A DNA stretch of 64,000 nt from Methylomonas sp. LL1 (GTDB lineage Bacteria; Pseudomonadota; Gammaproteobacteria; Methylococcales; Methylomonadaceae): NCBI RefSeq assembly GCF_015711015.1, contig NZ_CP064653.1:4734578-4798577 (forward strand), in the 5' to 3' direction. Positions 7,940 through 18,107 of this stretch are shown here, piece after piece. The position numbers and the translations under genes are program-made. Under the pieces are notes generated by a model. That model had not been told where the DNA came from. It did not search any database and saw nothing but the letters and a program-made list of their open reading frames with translations. Position 1 is the first letter of the stretch. Every line of letters starts with the position of its first letter.

Positions 7940-10210
7940 ATGTCTGTAAACCTTTTTAAAGCCCGCAAATTGGTGCTTGCCATCTCCACCGTGTTACTGG
8001 CGTCCTGCGCTCATGAAGCCAGCAAGGAGGAAATGGCTAAAGCCACCGAGGGTTTTGCCATACAGGACACCAATAAGCTGTTCGTGGTGGATTGTTTGCT
8101 GCCGGGGCAGGTACGCAAGCTGGGTTCGCAGATGACCTATTTGTCGCAGCGCCGGCCGATACGCACCACGGCGGCCGATTGCGAAGTGCGGGGCGGTGAA
8201 TACGTGGCCTATGACCGGGCCAATTATGCCAGCGCGTTGAAAATCTGGTTGCCCAAGGCTCAGGAAGGCGATGCTTCCGCTCAGTTGTATGTCGGGGAAA
8301 TTTTCGAAAAAGGCCTCGGCGCGCAGACCGATTATCAGGCGGCCGCGCAATGGTACGAAAAAGCCGCGAATCAAGGTAATTTCCAAGCCCAGTTAAATTT
8401 GGGCCATTTATACGAAAAAGGCTTGGGCGTTCCCGAAAATAAGGAAACCGCGATGCGCTGGTACCGCAAATCGGCGGGCCTGGATGAGGCCGGATTGCAA
8501 TTTACCCCGGCGATCGAGGCCCAAAGCCCAGGCAGTAACGCTAGTAGTGAAATCAGCGCCTTGCGTGAAGAGGTTGCTCAATCGCGGCACGAAGCCGAGC
8601 AATTGCGTGAGCAATTGAAAAACACCCGGGAACAGGCCTTGGAGCAACAGGAAAGTCTGCGCCGGGCTCAGGACGAATTGGAGGCGTTACGCGACAAATT
8701 ACAGCAACAAAAATCCGAAACCCCGGCCGGTTCCAGCGAAATTCAGGCCCTGGAACGGCAATTACGCGAAAAGGAAACCCAGTTGAAAAGCCAGCAGGCT
8801 AAGCTGGGAGACTTGACCAAAACCCTGGGACAGGAACGTAAACGCATGGAGCGCGAACTGGAAACCGCCCGTAAGGAAAAAACCACCGAAAAAGCACCTG
8901 AAACCGCCAAAAACGATTTGGAAGCCCGGTTGAACGAAAAGATAGAATCCTACCAAAAGCAGTCGGCCGAGCTGACCAACTGGTTGACGTCCAGCCAGAA
9001 ACCGGACCGGGCTCAAATCGATCAGCGAAAACAAGCCTTGCAACAGCAAGCCAGGGAAATTGCCGGTCTGAAGGAAAAACTGGAACAACAGGCGCCCACT
9101 CAATTGGCGGCGGCCGGCGGCGGACCCAATATCGAGTTATTGGAACCGGCCGTGACCGTGACCCGCGGTATTCCGAGCATACAGTTCGGCCAGGGCGAAT
9201 CGCGTAAACGTTTGGTGGGCCGTATCGATGCCAAGGCCGGATTGACCAAATTATTGCTGAACGATAAGCCGCTGACGGTCGATGCCAATGGTGAGTTCCA
9301 GACCGATGTTGCGTTGCAAGGCTCGGAAACTATGGTACATATCGTTGCAACCGATAAGCGCAATCAAACCAGCGATTTGAATGTACGCCTGTTGGCGTCC
9401 GAAAATGCCGGACAGGCCGATTTTCCAGCCACCGCCGTCACGGAAAGTAGGCAGGTCGGCGATATACAGTTCGGTAAGTTTTATGCGCTGATCATCGGCA
9501 ATAATGATTATGCCGGCTATCCCGATCTGCAAACCCCGGCCGCCGACGCCAAAAGCCTTGAGTTATTGTTGCGCGAACGTTACGGCTTTAAAACCAAATT
9601 GCTGCTGAATGCTAACCGGCATGCCATCATGTCGGCCTTGAATGAATTGAACCAAAAATTGACCGACCAGGATAACTTGCTGATTTATTATGCCGGACAC
9701 GGCGAAATCGACCCGAAATCGCAAAATGCCTACTGGTTGCCGGTGGATTCGGAAGCCGGTAACAGCGCTAACTGGATTTCCAGCCAAAGCATTACCGAAT
9801 ATTTAAGCATTATGCCGGCCAAACACATCATGGTGGTGGCCGACTCCTGCTATTCCGGGGCGTTGACCGGTTCGGCGATAGCCCGATTACCGGAGGGCAT
9901 GGATCAGGCCAAGCGCGAACGCTGGCTTAAAGCGATGAACAGCCGTAAGGCCCGTACCGTGCTAACCTCCGGTGGCGTGAAACCGGTCATGGATAGAGGT
10001 GGCGGCGAACACTCGGTGTTTGCCAATGCCTTCTTGAAGGTATTGCGTTCCAACAAACGGGTGATCGAGGATTACGATATTTTTCGGGATGTGGCCAATC
10101 AGGTCAAACTATCGGCCTCCAAGGCAGGGTTTGAACAAACCCCGCAATATGCGCCGTTGCAACATGCCGGCCATGAAGGCAGCCCGTTCTTTTTCGTGCC
10201 CGAGGCGTAA
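7940..10210 (+). CDS. Lipoprotein with Sel1 repeats, coiled coil and caspase-like (C14) peptidase domain
   Basis: The 756-residue protein starts with a lipoprotein signal (LAISTVLLASC). Two Sel1-type repeats follow (about 102-175; YVGEIFEKGLG, LGHLYEKGLGVPENKETA), then a long charged coiled coil (about 200-385). A beta-rich linker precedes a caspase fold from about residue 511 (FYALIIGNNDYAGYPDL). The catalytic dyad is visible: His587 in YYAGHG and Cys637 in DSCYSG. It lies between tssJ and tagH on the same strand, so a link to type VI secretion or envelope quality control is likely but not proven. Related caspase/Sel1 proteins are described in several bacteria without a settled function. Confidence 0.85.
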   Translation: MSVNLFKARKLVLAISTVLLASCAHEASKEEMAKATEGFAIQDTNKLFVVDCLLPGQVRKLGSQMTYLSQRRPIRTTAADCEVRGGEYVAYDRANYASALKIWLPKAQEGDASAQLYVGEIFEKGLGAQTDYQAAAQWYEKAANQGNFQAQLNLGHLYEKGLGVPENKETAMRWYRKSAGLDEAGLQFTPAIEAQSPGSNASSEISALREEVAQSRHEAEQLREQLKNTREQALEQQESLRRAQDELEALRDKLQQQKSETPAGSSEIQALERQLREKETQLKSQQAKLGDLTKTLGQERKRMERELETARKEKTTEKAPETAKNDLEARLNEKIESYQKQSAELTNWLTSSQKPDRAQIDQRKQALQQQAREIAGLKEKLEQQAPTQLAAAGGGPNIELLEPAVTVTRGIPSIQFGQGESRKRLVGRIDAKAGLTKLLLNDKPLTVDANGEFQTDVALQGSETMVHIVATDKRNQTSDLNVRLLASENAGQADFPATAVTESRQVGDIQFGKFYALIIGNNDYAGYPDLQTPAADAKSLELLLRERYGFKTKLLLNANRHAIMSALNELNQKLTDQDNLLIYYAGHGEIDPKSQNAYWLPVDSEAGNSANWISSQSITEYLSIMPAKHIMVVADSCYSGALTGSAIARLPEGMDQAKRERWLKAMNSRKARTVLTSGGVKPVMDRGGGEHSVFANAFLKVLRSNKRVIEDYDIFRDVANQVKLSASKAGFEQTPQYAPLQHAGHEGSPFFFVPEA

Positions 10211-10247
10211 GGTCCTGATTATGCATTTGACACACCAGGTATAGTCC

Positions 10248-11840
10248 GTGATATTGATTCTTAGAACCACAAGTTATAAAGGTCAACCGCCAAGCCAGGA
10301 AATCAGTGCGCAGTTCGATACGCTGGGGGGCTCGATAGGACGGGCTCCGAATAATCAACTGGTATTACCGGACCCGGACAAATTTATCTCCAGGCTGCAT
10401 GCCTCCATCGTATTCGAAGCCGGGCAATTCTTCATCGAGGACAGCAGTACCGGCGGCACCTATCTGACCAATTGCGATATGTTGTTACAGCAGGGCCGGG
10501 CGGCATTGCATGATGGCGAAAAACTGCGGATAGGCGAGTACGAACTGTTGGTTTCGATTCCCGGTAGCGCGAGTACCGAATCCCTGCCCAACTTCGAAAC
10601 CCCGCCTATAGTGCGTCAGCTGGATTTGGCCGAAAACAGTCTGCTGCAAAGCAGTATTCTGGACGGGCCATTCGCGCCGGCTAAACCGGCCCAACCGGAA
10701 ACCGGTTTTTTCTCCAGTTTCATCGAGCAACCCGAGTCTTCGCCGATACACCAAAGTTTCACCGCGCCCGGCATCGAGCAGGCCCCGGTTAAAGCGGAGG
10801 TGGACGATCTCGATTTCGGCGATTTATTGTCCAAACTGGAAACGTTGCCGGGTAGCAGTAGCAGCGGTTTTAGCCAGCAGCCGGATCTGCCGGAGTTGCC
10901 TGACGATTTCTTTGCCGAGGATTTGGATAAACCCGATAGTTCGCATCCGTTTCAACCCGCTACCGGAATAGAGCCGGTAGCGGCGGAAACCCAGGACAGG
11001 ACCGGTCCGCAGGCCGCATTTGGGTTATTCGGTCAAACCGAGCCGGAACCGCCGGTTGTGCAAGCGGCCGAACCGGCGCCTTTTTTTCAGGAGCCAGCCG
11101 AGACCGTCATCGAACAGGCCGCGCCCCTGCCCATTAGACCGCAGCCGGGCAGGGCGCCTCAAGTCGCACCGGTAGCCGCACCGGTAATTCCGGCTCAACC
11201 GGCGCCTGCCGTAACGCCTCAAATACCTTTGGCAGCCGCGGCAGATGCCGGATTGCCCGCCAATGACAGTTTGGTGCGTGAATTTTTAGCCGGGGCCGGA
11301 ATCGCCGATCCGAGTTTTGTCGCGCCGGAACAACTGCCGGCACTGATGAGAACCTCGGGCGAATTGCTGCGTAGCATGGTCGAAGGCCTGATGTTGGTAT
11401 TGCGGGCCAGGGCCGAATTGAAAAGCCAATTTCGGGTTTCGGTCACCACGATGCGTGCCGTCGATAACAATCCGTTGAAGTTCACCCCGAATGTCGACGA
11501 TGCAATCAAGCTGATTCTGGCACCGACCAATCCAGGTTTTTTGCCGCCCAAGCAGGCGGTCAGCGAGGGCTTCAATGACATCATGAATCACCAGATAGCA
11601 ATGACGGCGGGCATTCAGGCGGCGTTAGCGGAAATATTACGCAGTTTCGATCCCCAGCTAATCGAAAAAACCCAGGCCGAAGGGGTGCTGTTTCAGAAAA
11701 AAGCCAAATGCTGGGAGTATTACGTCGACAAATATCCGCAATTGAAAGCCGTGGCCCAGGAAGAGTTTTTCGGCGACGCTTTTGCCGACGCCTATGAAAA
11801 ACAGATGCTGCTGCTGAGCCGCTCGTCAAAAAAACAATAA
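10248..11840 (+). CDS. tagH: T6SS-associated FHA domain protein TagH
   Basis: The 530-residue protein has an N-terminal FHA phosphothreonine-binding domain (about 20-95; GSIGRAPNNQLVLPD, ISRLHASI, SSTGGTYL), a long low-complexity proline/glutamate-rich linker (about 110-340), and a conserved C-terminal TagH domain (LVREFLAGAGI, MRTSGELLRSMVEGLMLVLRAR, NPLKF). In threonine-phosphorylation pathways such as that of Pseudomonas, kinase-phosphorylated FHA protein promotes T6SS assembly. The GTG at 10248 is the first start of the frame and opens into the FHA domain. It lies between the caspase gene and tssK. Confidence 0.92.
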   Translation: MILILRTTSYKGQPPSQEISAQFDTLGGSIGRAPNNQLVLPDPDKFISRLHASIVFEAGQFFIEDSSTGGTYLTNCDMLLQQGRAALHDGEKLRIGEYELLVSIPGSASTESLPNFETPPIVRQLDLAENSLLQSSILDGPFAPAKPAQPETGFFSSFIEQPESSPIHQSFTAPGIEQAPVKAEVDDLDFGDLLSKLETLPGSSSSGFSQQPDLPELPDDFFAEDLDKPDSSHPFQPATGIEPVAAETQDRTGPQAAFGLFGQTEPEPPVVQAAEPAPFFQEPAETVIEQAAPLPIRPQPGRAPQVAPVAAPVIPAQPAPAVTPQIPLAAAADAGLPANDSLVREFLAGAGIADPSFVAPEQLPALMRTSGELLRSMVEGLMLVLRARAELKSQFRVSVTTMRAVDNNPLKFTPNVDDAIKLILAPTNPGFLPPKQAVSEGFNDIMNHQIAMTAGIQAALAEILRSFDPQLIEKTQAEGVLFQKKAKCWEYYVDKYPQLKAVAQEEFFGDAFADAYEKQMLLLSRSSKKQ

Positions 11841-11869
11841 TCATCGCTGTGCGCTAAGAGCTAAAACAT

Positions 11870-13210
11870 ATGTCAGAAAATAATCGGGTAGTCTGGTCTG
11901 AGGGGATGTTTCTCCGCCCTCAGCATTTTCAACAGCATGATCGCTATGTAGAAAGCCTGGTACGTGGTTTGTCGCAGGATATTCGGGCCTACACCTGGGG
12001 ATTTTCGCGCTTGAAATTGGACCATGCCAACCTTGCCATCGGCAAGCTGGGACTAAGCCTTTGCAGTGGCGTGTTTCAAGACGGTACGCCGTTTAATTTG
12101 CCGCAGGATGACGATTTGCCGCTACCTTTGGAGGTGCCGGAGGACGAAAAAGCCAGCGTGGTCTATTTGGCCTTGCCGATACGGCGATCGGATTCCACCG
12201 AAGTCGATAGCGAACCCTATCCGGACAATATGGCGCGCTTTCGGCTAAGCGAACGCCAGGTGCGCGATCACAACAGCGGTGCCGATGGCCGCTACGATGT
12301 GCAGATCGGCGCGTTGAAACCGCGCTTGATGTGCGATAGTCAGGAGCGGTCGGGCTACGTCTGCCTGGGGGTGGCTCGTATTATTGAAATGCGCGCCGAT
12401 AAAACCGTGATTTTGGATGAACAGTACATTCCGCCGGCCGTGCATTGTTCCAGCGCCGGCCTGCTGGGTGGTTTCGTCAAGGAATTGCAGGGCATGTTCC
12501 ATACTCGAGGCGAAGCGCTGGCGGCTCGCGTGGCCGGTGGCGGGCAGGGCGGCGGCGTGGCGGAAATAGCCGATTTCATGTTGTTGCAAATGATCAATCG
12601 TTATCAACCGTTGCTGACGCATTTGGCTAACGCGGCCACCCTGCATCCGGAAGACTTTTTTCAATTGTGCCTGCAACTGGCGGGCGAACTCTCCACTTTT
12701 TACCGGCCCAACAAGCGGCCGATCGATTTTCCGGATTACAAGCATGACGATTTGAAAGCCAGCTTCATGCCGTTGATCGATGAACTGCGTGCGTTGTTGA
12801 GCATGATACTGGAACAAAACGCGGTGCAAATACCGTTGGCGGAAGTCAAGCCTGGCGTGTACGTGGCCAAGCGTCCCGATCTAAAGCTGCTGGAAGGCTC
12901 GGTGTTCGTGTTGGCGGCCAAGGCCCAGGTTTCGTCGGAATTACTGCGTTCACATTTCGCGCCGCAAGTCAAAATCGGGCCGGTGGAAAACATACAACAA
13001 TTGGTCAGATCGGCATTGCCGGGTATCGATATTCAGGCCTTGCCGGTGGTTCCGAGGCAGCTGCCCTACCATGCGGGTTATTCCTATTTTGAGCTGAACA
13101 AGCAAAGCGAGTTGTGGGGCAAAATGCCCGCATCAGGTGGTTTTGGGATACACATTGGTGGTAATTTTCCGGAACTTGAACTCGAATTCTGGGCTATTAG
13201 AAAAGGTTGA
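11870..13210 (+). CDS. tssK: Type VI secretion baseplate adaptor TssK
   Basis: TssK connects the T6SS baseplate to the membrane complex and is structurally related to phage receptor-binding proteins. The 446-residue protein opens with VVWSEGMFLRPQHFQQHDRY, a signature of the family, and includes LAGELSTFYRPNKRP and the C-terminal YFELNKQSELWGKM. Length is typical. It follows tagH after 29 bp and its stop lies 6 bp before the tssL ATG, consistent with one transcript. Confidence 0.96.
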   Translation: MSENNRVVWSEGMFLRPQHFQQHDRYVESLVRGLSQDIRAYTWGFSRLKLDHANLAIGKLGLSLCSGVFQDGTPFNLPQDDDLPLPLEVPEDEKASVVYLALPIRRSDSTEVDSEPYPDNMARFRLSERQVRDHNSGADGRYDVQIGALKPRLMCDSQERSGYVCLGVARIIEMRADKTVILDEQYIPPAVHCSSAGLLGGFVKELQGMFHTRGEALAARVAGGGQGGGVAEIADFMLLQMINRYQPLLTHLANAATLHPEDFFQLCLQLAGELSTFYRPNKRPIDFPDYKHDDLKASFMPLIDELRALLSMILEQNAVQIPLAEVKPGVYVAKRPDLKLLEGSVFVLAAKAQVSSELLRSHFAPQVKIGPVENIQQLVRSALPGIDIQALPVVPRQLPYHAGYSYFELNKQSELWGKMPASGGFGIHIGGNFPELELEFWAIRKG

Positions 13211-13215
13211 AAGTC

Positions 13216-14553
13216 ATGAATCCAAACGATCCTTCCGGACCTTTCGACGACGGTGACCGCACCGTGATCCGGCCGATGCCGGGCGGCAGACGCACGAGTC
13301 CCGCGCCGGCGGCCGAATCCCCGATATTTACCCCGCAGCCGGCGCCGGCTATCAATCCCAACTTCAATCCGGGCGCGCCGATTGCAATACCGGTCGCCGA
13401 ATTTCAGCAAAATACCATGGTGGCCGCGGCGCTATCGATGATGTCACTGGCTAGCCGCTTGCGACAAATGGCGGTTTATCCGGCCATCGATCAATTGCGC
13501 CAGCGGCTGTTGTCGGAAGTCAGCGGTTTCGAAAACCGCATCCTGCAATCCGGGGTCAGCGCCGAGCATACCCGGATGGCCAGCTACGCGCTGTGCAGCT
13601 TTATGGACGAAACCATACTCAACACGCCCTGGGGTTCGCAAAGCAACTGGGGCCACCAGAGTTTATTGATTTCCTTTCATAAGGAAGCCTGGGGCGGCGA
13701 AAAATTTTTCGACATCATCGGTATGCTGGTCAAGCAACCCGCGCAAAACCTGGCGCTGATCGAGTTGACTTACTTATTCCTGAGCCTGGGGTTCGAGGGC
13801 AAGTTCCGGATACTGGTCGGTGGCGGCAATGCGCTGGAAAAATACCGGCTTGAGCTGTATCAGTTGATTCAACGGGTGAAGGGCGACTACGAACGCGAAT
13901 TGTCGCCGCGTTGGCAAGGTTTGCGGGATGTGCGTAACGCGCTGGTGCGTTATGTGCCGTTGTGGGTGGTCGGCGCCGTGTTGGGCGTGGCCTTGATTCT
14001 GGCTTATATCGGCTTCGTGCTGGCGCTGAATGCCCGCTCCGACCGCTTGTTCAAGGAATTGTTCGAGCTTTCCAAGCAACCGATCGAGCTGGCTCAAGCC
14101 GCCATGCCTGTCCCGGTGGTCAAGCCGCCGGTACCCGGACGCAGCGAGCGCTTCAAACAACTGCTGGCCAATGAAATCGCCGCCAATATGGTCGAGGTGG
14201 TGGACGACAGGCTGTTGCGGGTCCGCAATTCCTTCGAATCCGGTAGCGATAAACTCAAGCCCGAGTTCGAGCCGATGTTGAAAAAAATCGCCGACGAACT
14301 GGTGGCCGGTAACGATAATGCACTACTCACCGGCCACTCGGACAACGTGCCTATCCGCTCGGCCCGTTTCCCATCCAATTGGCATTTGTCCACGGCACGG
14401 GCCAAATCGGTCAGCGATGATCTAGTGAAACTGGCGCCGGCCTTGAATGGCAAACTACGTTCCGAAGGGCGTGCCGACAGTGAACCGTTGGTCCCGAACG
14501 ATACCCCCGAACACCGCGCGATCAATCGCCGTGTCGATTTACTGATTCAGTGA
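13216..14553 (+). CDS. tssL: Type VI secretion inner-membrane protein TssL with OmpA-like domain
   Basis: The 445-residue protein has a proline-rich N-terminus, a cytoplasmic DotU/TssL domain (AALSMMSLASRLRQMA, then MASYALCSFMDETIL and GGEKFFDIIGML), a membrane segment near residues 250-275 (VGAVLGVALILAYIGFVLAL) and a C-terminal OmpA-like peptidoglycan-binding domain (LLTGHSDNVPIRS, NWHLSTARA, INRRVDLLI). It belongs to the extended class of TssL that contacts the cell wall. The ATG at 13216 with AAAAGG upstream is preferred to a TTG at 13207. The next gene, tssM, starts 8 bp after the stop. Confidence 0.95.
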   Translation: MNPNDPSGPFDDGDRTVIRPMPGGRRTSPAPAAESPIFTPQPAPAINPNFNPGAPIAIPVAEFQQNTMVAAALSMMSLASRLRQMAVYPAIDQLRQRLLSEVSGFENRILQSGVSAEHTRMASYALCSFMDETILNTPWGSQSNWGHQSLLISFHKEAWGGEKFFDIIGMLVKQPAQNLALIELTYLFLSLGFEGKFRILVGGGNALEKYRLELYQLIQRVKGDYERELSPRWQGLRDVRNALVRYVPLWVVGAVLGVALILAYIGFVLALNARSDRLFKELFELSKQPIELAQAAMPVPVVKPPVPGRSERFKQLLANEIAANMVEVVDDRLLRVRNSFESGSDKLKPEFEPMLKKIADELVAGNDNALLTGHSDNVPIRSARFPSNWHLSTARAKSVSDDLVKLAPALNGKLRSEGRADSEPLVPNDTPEHRAINRRVDLLIQ

Positions 14554-14561
14554 GAGCATAA

Positions 14562-17500
14562 ATGGGCAGTCTCTTATCACTTTTTACCAATACCTGGTTC
14601 GTTCAGCTTTTTGGATTGGCGGCATTCAGCAATCTGATCTGGATGGGGGCATCGTTATTCGCCGTCGCCGGTATGATACCGTTCGAATCACCGCTATCCA
14701 GGATTTTATTGATAGCCGGTTTGTTTATAGTCTGGGGTACCATTCAACTGGTCAAGTATCTCAAGGCCAAAAAAACCGACAAGAAGCTGGTCGATGAACT
14801 GGTGGCTGGCGATGCCGATCATGTTGCCGCGGCCTCGGCGGATGAAGTCGATATGTTGCGCAAGGGTTTTGAGGAAGCCTTGACGGTTTTGAAACAATCG
14901 CGCACCGAAGCCAAAAAAGGTAACCAGTTTATCTATCAATTGCCCTGGTACGCGATTATCGGCGCGCCCGGCTCGGGTAAAACCACGGCCTTGATCAACT
15001 CCGGCCTGCATTTCCCGCTGGCGGAAAAAATTGGCAAGCATGCGGTCAAGGGCGTCAGCGGTACCCGCAACTGCGATTGGTGGTTTGCCGATGATGCGGT
15101 ATTTTTGGATACCGCCGGCCGCTATACCACGCAGGAAAGCCATCAAGCAGTCGATGCGGCCGGTTGGACCGGATTTTTGAACTTGATCAAAAAGCATAGG
15201 CCCTTGCGTCCGTTGAACGGCGTGATCGTTGCAACCAGTATTTCCGATTTGTTGCAACAATCCGAACAAGAGCGCTTGGAGCATGCCAAGGCCGTGCGTA
15301 CCCGCATCAACGAGCTGTATCAGCATCTGGGCGTGCGCTTGCCGATTTATTTACTGTTCACCAAGAGCGATTTGGTGGCCGGTTTTAGCGATTTCTTTGC
15401 CGATTTAAGCGCCGAAGAGCGCGCCCAGGTTTGGGGAGAAACCTTCTCCGCCCTCAGTCTGCAAGGCGACCACGATATGCTGGCGCAATTCGGCGACGCT
15501 TACGATGAATTGCTGCAACGCGTGCAAGGCCGGACGCTGAGACGGATTCAGGACGAACGCGATATTCAGCGGCGGGCGGTTATTCTGGATTTTCCGCAAC
15601 AAATGGCCTTGCTGAAACCGGCCATCATGGATTTTCTGCAGGCGACCTTCGCGGTGAACCGTTACGAGCAAGCCTTGCTGTTACGCGGGGTTTATTTCAC
15701 CAGCGGTACCCAGGAAGGCACGCCGATAGACCGGGTGTTGGGTATTTTGGCCGGGGCTTTTCATCTGGACAGGCAGTCCACGCCGATGTACAGCGGCCAG
15801 GGCAAGAGCTTCTTTCTGACCCGATTGCTGAAGGAAGTGCTGTTTCCGGAGGCCGAACTGGCCGGCGAGGATCCGAAACTGGCGAAACGCAAGCGCATGC
15901 TGCAACTGGCGTCCTATATCGGTGCCGGCGTGTTGTTTTTGCTGATGATAGGTTTGTGGACCATCAGTTATTACAACAATCAGGCGGCGCTGGACAAGGT
16001 CGAGGAACAGATTGCCCAGTACCGTACCATCAAGCTCACCGCTCACGATACCACCAGCAATTTCACCGCCTTGTTGCCGCGCTTGAACGTGTTGCTGGCT
16101 GTGCGGGATATTTATAAAGACCACGGTTTCCTGTCAGGGCTGGGGTTGTCGCAGGCCGATAAAATTCAGGCGGCGGCCAATCACAGTTATGAAGAGATGC
16201 TGCGCAATTATTTCTTGCCCGTGATTCAGATGCGGCTGAAGGAACGCATGCAAGGCCAGGAAGGCAATAATCTGGATGTGTTGTATCAGTTATTGAAAGT
16301 CTATTTGATGTTTAATCAAACCGATAAACTGGACCCGGCCACGGCAATGGCCTGGATACGGGCCGACTGGGACAGGCAATTTGCCACCGACCCGCAAACC
16401 CTTAGCCAGTTGCTCATGCACCTGGATAACCTGTTGAAACTGAAGCTGGATCCGATGCAGATAGACGATAGTTTCGTCGATTCGGTGCGCGGCAAATTGA
16501 CCCAGGTGCCGTTGATCGGTCAAATCTATTCCCGCTTCAAGACCGAAGCCATGGTCGACAAGAGTCACGATTTTCGCCTGGGTAAGGCTCTGGGGCCGGA
16601 TACCGCACGGGTGTTTGCCTTGTCCGACGGCAAGGATGTGACGGCTTACACCATCCCTGGCGTGTTTACGGCCTATGGCTATACCGAGCTGTTTCTAAAA
16701 AAAAGTCGTGATTTCGTCAAGGATGCGCTGGAGCAAAACTGGGTGTTGGGCAATCAAGCCAAGGCCGATGCTCCGCAAACCCAGCAATTGCATGGTGATT
16801 TAAAAAAGTTGTATTTAAACGAATATCAGGCCGCCTGGTCCGATCTGCTGGCGAAGCTGAAATTGCAGTCGGCGGTAACCACCAATCAGACCGCGCAAAT
16901 CCTGGATATTTTGTCGCGTCCGGACGGCCCCTTGCATGCCTTACTGGTCAGCATAGACGAAAATACCGCGCTGACCCGGTTGAACAAGCAGGTTAGCGAT
17001 GCGCTGGCGCAAGTCGCCGGTAAGGATTTGGCTGCCGCGGCCGGTGCCGATAAGAGTGGCCAAGTGCTGGCGTTGGCGGCCGATGCCGCCAGCCAGGACA
17101 GCGGCCCCGATCCGGTGCGGACGGTGGAAGACCAGTTCGAGCCCTTGCGTAATTTAGTCGGCGGTGGACCGCCCAGCGCGCTGGACCCGGTGTTGCAGCA
17201 ATTGAAGAGTCTGCGCGATTATTTTTTGCAGTTGAGCAGTGCCAACACCGGCGGGCAGGCCTTGCAGAATCAGGCCAACCTGTTCAGCGGGGCCGGCATG
17301 GATGTGCTGAAACAGGCGCAGCTGGAGTTCGACCGGTTGCCCGAACCATTGCGCAGCTGGTTTCAGATCGTGATCAGCAGCGGCGGCCAAAAATTGACAT
17401 CGGCGGCTAAAGGCAAGTTGAGCGACATGGTCAAAACCGGAGTGGGGTCGACTTGCAAGGCGGCCTTGAATGGCCGTTATCCTTTTGCCGGTGGCGCGCA

Positions 17501-18107
17501 ACAGGATGTATTGCTGGCGGACTTTGCCAAGCTTTTCGCCCCATCCGGCGTGATCGATCAGTTTTTTCAAACCAATTTGAAAGCCTTTGTCGATACCAGC
17601 AAACCGGTCTGGAGCGAGATGGCATCTCAAAAACCCCTAGGGTTGTCGCAAGCCTCGATCCGGCAGTTTCAGATAGCTTCCAGGATCCGAGATGCCTTCT
17701 TTGCGGTCGGCGGCATGCCGCAGGTGCAATTTGAATTGAAGCCGCAGTCGTTGGATAACACGGTCGGCACTTTTCGCCTGCAGCTTGAGGGCCAGGAAGC
17801 AGTGTATCGGCATGGGCCGGAGCAGGCTGTCAGCCTGAAATGGCCGGGTCCCAACCCTAGCCAGGGCGTGAGGATAGTGTTTGAAACCCTGGATGGGCGC
17901 CAGGTCAGCAGCGGCAAGGAAGGGACTTGGGCGTTTTTCCGCTTGCTGGATGATGCGACTATCGTGCCGGGTAACGCGCCGGAAAAATTTACCCTGACCT
18001 TCCAACTGCAAGGCATGAACGCCAGTTACGAATTACGCGCCGCCAGCGTCAACAATCCCTTCAACTTGCGGGAATTGCAAAGTTTCCGTTGCCCGGATGC
18101 GCTGTGA
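14562..18107 (+). CDS. tssM: Type VI secretion inner-membrane protein TssM (IcmF)
   Basis: TssM spans the periplasm and joins TssL to TssJ. The 1181-residue protein has two N-terminal membrane segments (about 10-66), a cytoplasmic NTPase-like domain with Walker A GAPGSGKT (134-141) and DTAGRY, a third membrane segment near 446-470, then a long periplasmic part. The Walker A motif looks intact, unlike in some TssM proteins. C-terminal motifs include GEWALFRLL-like GTWAFFRLLDDA. Length is typical. Its stop codon overlaps the GTG start of tagF-pppA by two bases. Confidence 0.96.
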   Translation: MGSLLSLFTNTWFVQLFGLAAFSNLIWMGASLFAVAGMIPFESPLSRILLIAGLFIVWGTIQLVKYLKAKKTDKKLVDELVAGDADHVAAASADEVDMLRKGFEEALTVLKQSRTEAKKGNQFIYQLPWYAIIGAPGSGKTTALINSGLHFPLAEKIGKHAVKGVSGTRNCDWWFADDAVFLDTAGRYTTQESHQAVDAAGWTGFLNLIKKHRPLRPLNGVIVATSISDLLQQSEQERLEHAKAVRTRINELYQHLGVRLPIYLLFTKSDLVAGFSDFFADLSAEERAQVWGETFSALSLQGDHDMLAQFGDAYDELLQRVQGRTLRRIQDERDIQRRAVILDFPQQMALLKPAIMDFLQATFAVNRYEQALLLRGVYFTSGTQEGTPIDRVLGILAGAFHLDRQSTPMYSGQGKSFFLTRLLKEVLFPEAELAGEDPKLAKRKRMLQLASYIGAGVLFLLMIGLWTISYYNNQAALDKVEEQIAQYRTIKLTAHDTTSNFTALLPRLNVLLAVRDIYKDHGFLSGLGLSQADKIQAAANHSYEEMLRNYFLPVIQMRLKERMQGQEGNNLDVLYQLLKVYLMFNQTDKLDPATAMAWIRADWDRQFATDPQTLSQLLMHLDNLLKLKLDPMQIDDSFVDSVRGKLTQVPLIGQIYSRFKTEAMVDKSHDFRLGKALGPDTARVFALSDGKDVTAYTIPGVFTAYGYTELFLKKSRDFVKDALEQNWVLGNQAKADAPQTQQLHGDLKKLYLNEYQAAWSDLLAKLKLQSAVTTNQTAQILDILSRPDGPLHALLVSIDENTALTRLNKQVSDALAQVAGKDLAAAAGADKSGQVLALAADAASQDSGPDPVRTVEDQFEPLRNLVGGGPPSALDPVLQQLKSLRDYFLQLSSANTGGQALQNQANLFSGAGMDVLKQAQLEFDRLPEPLRSWFQIVISSGGQKLTSAAKGKLSDMVKTGVGSTCKAALNGRYPFAGGAQQDVLLADFAKLFAPSGVIDQFFQTNLKAFVDTSKPVWSEMASQKPLGLSQASIRQFQIASRIRDAFFAVGGMPQVQFELKPQSLDNTVGTFRLQLEGQEAVYRHGPEQAVSLKWPGPNPSQGVRIVFETLDGRQVSSGKEGTWAFFRLLDDATIVPGNAPEKFTLTFQLQGMNASYELRAASVNNPFNLRELQSFRCPDAL

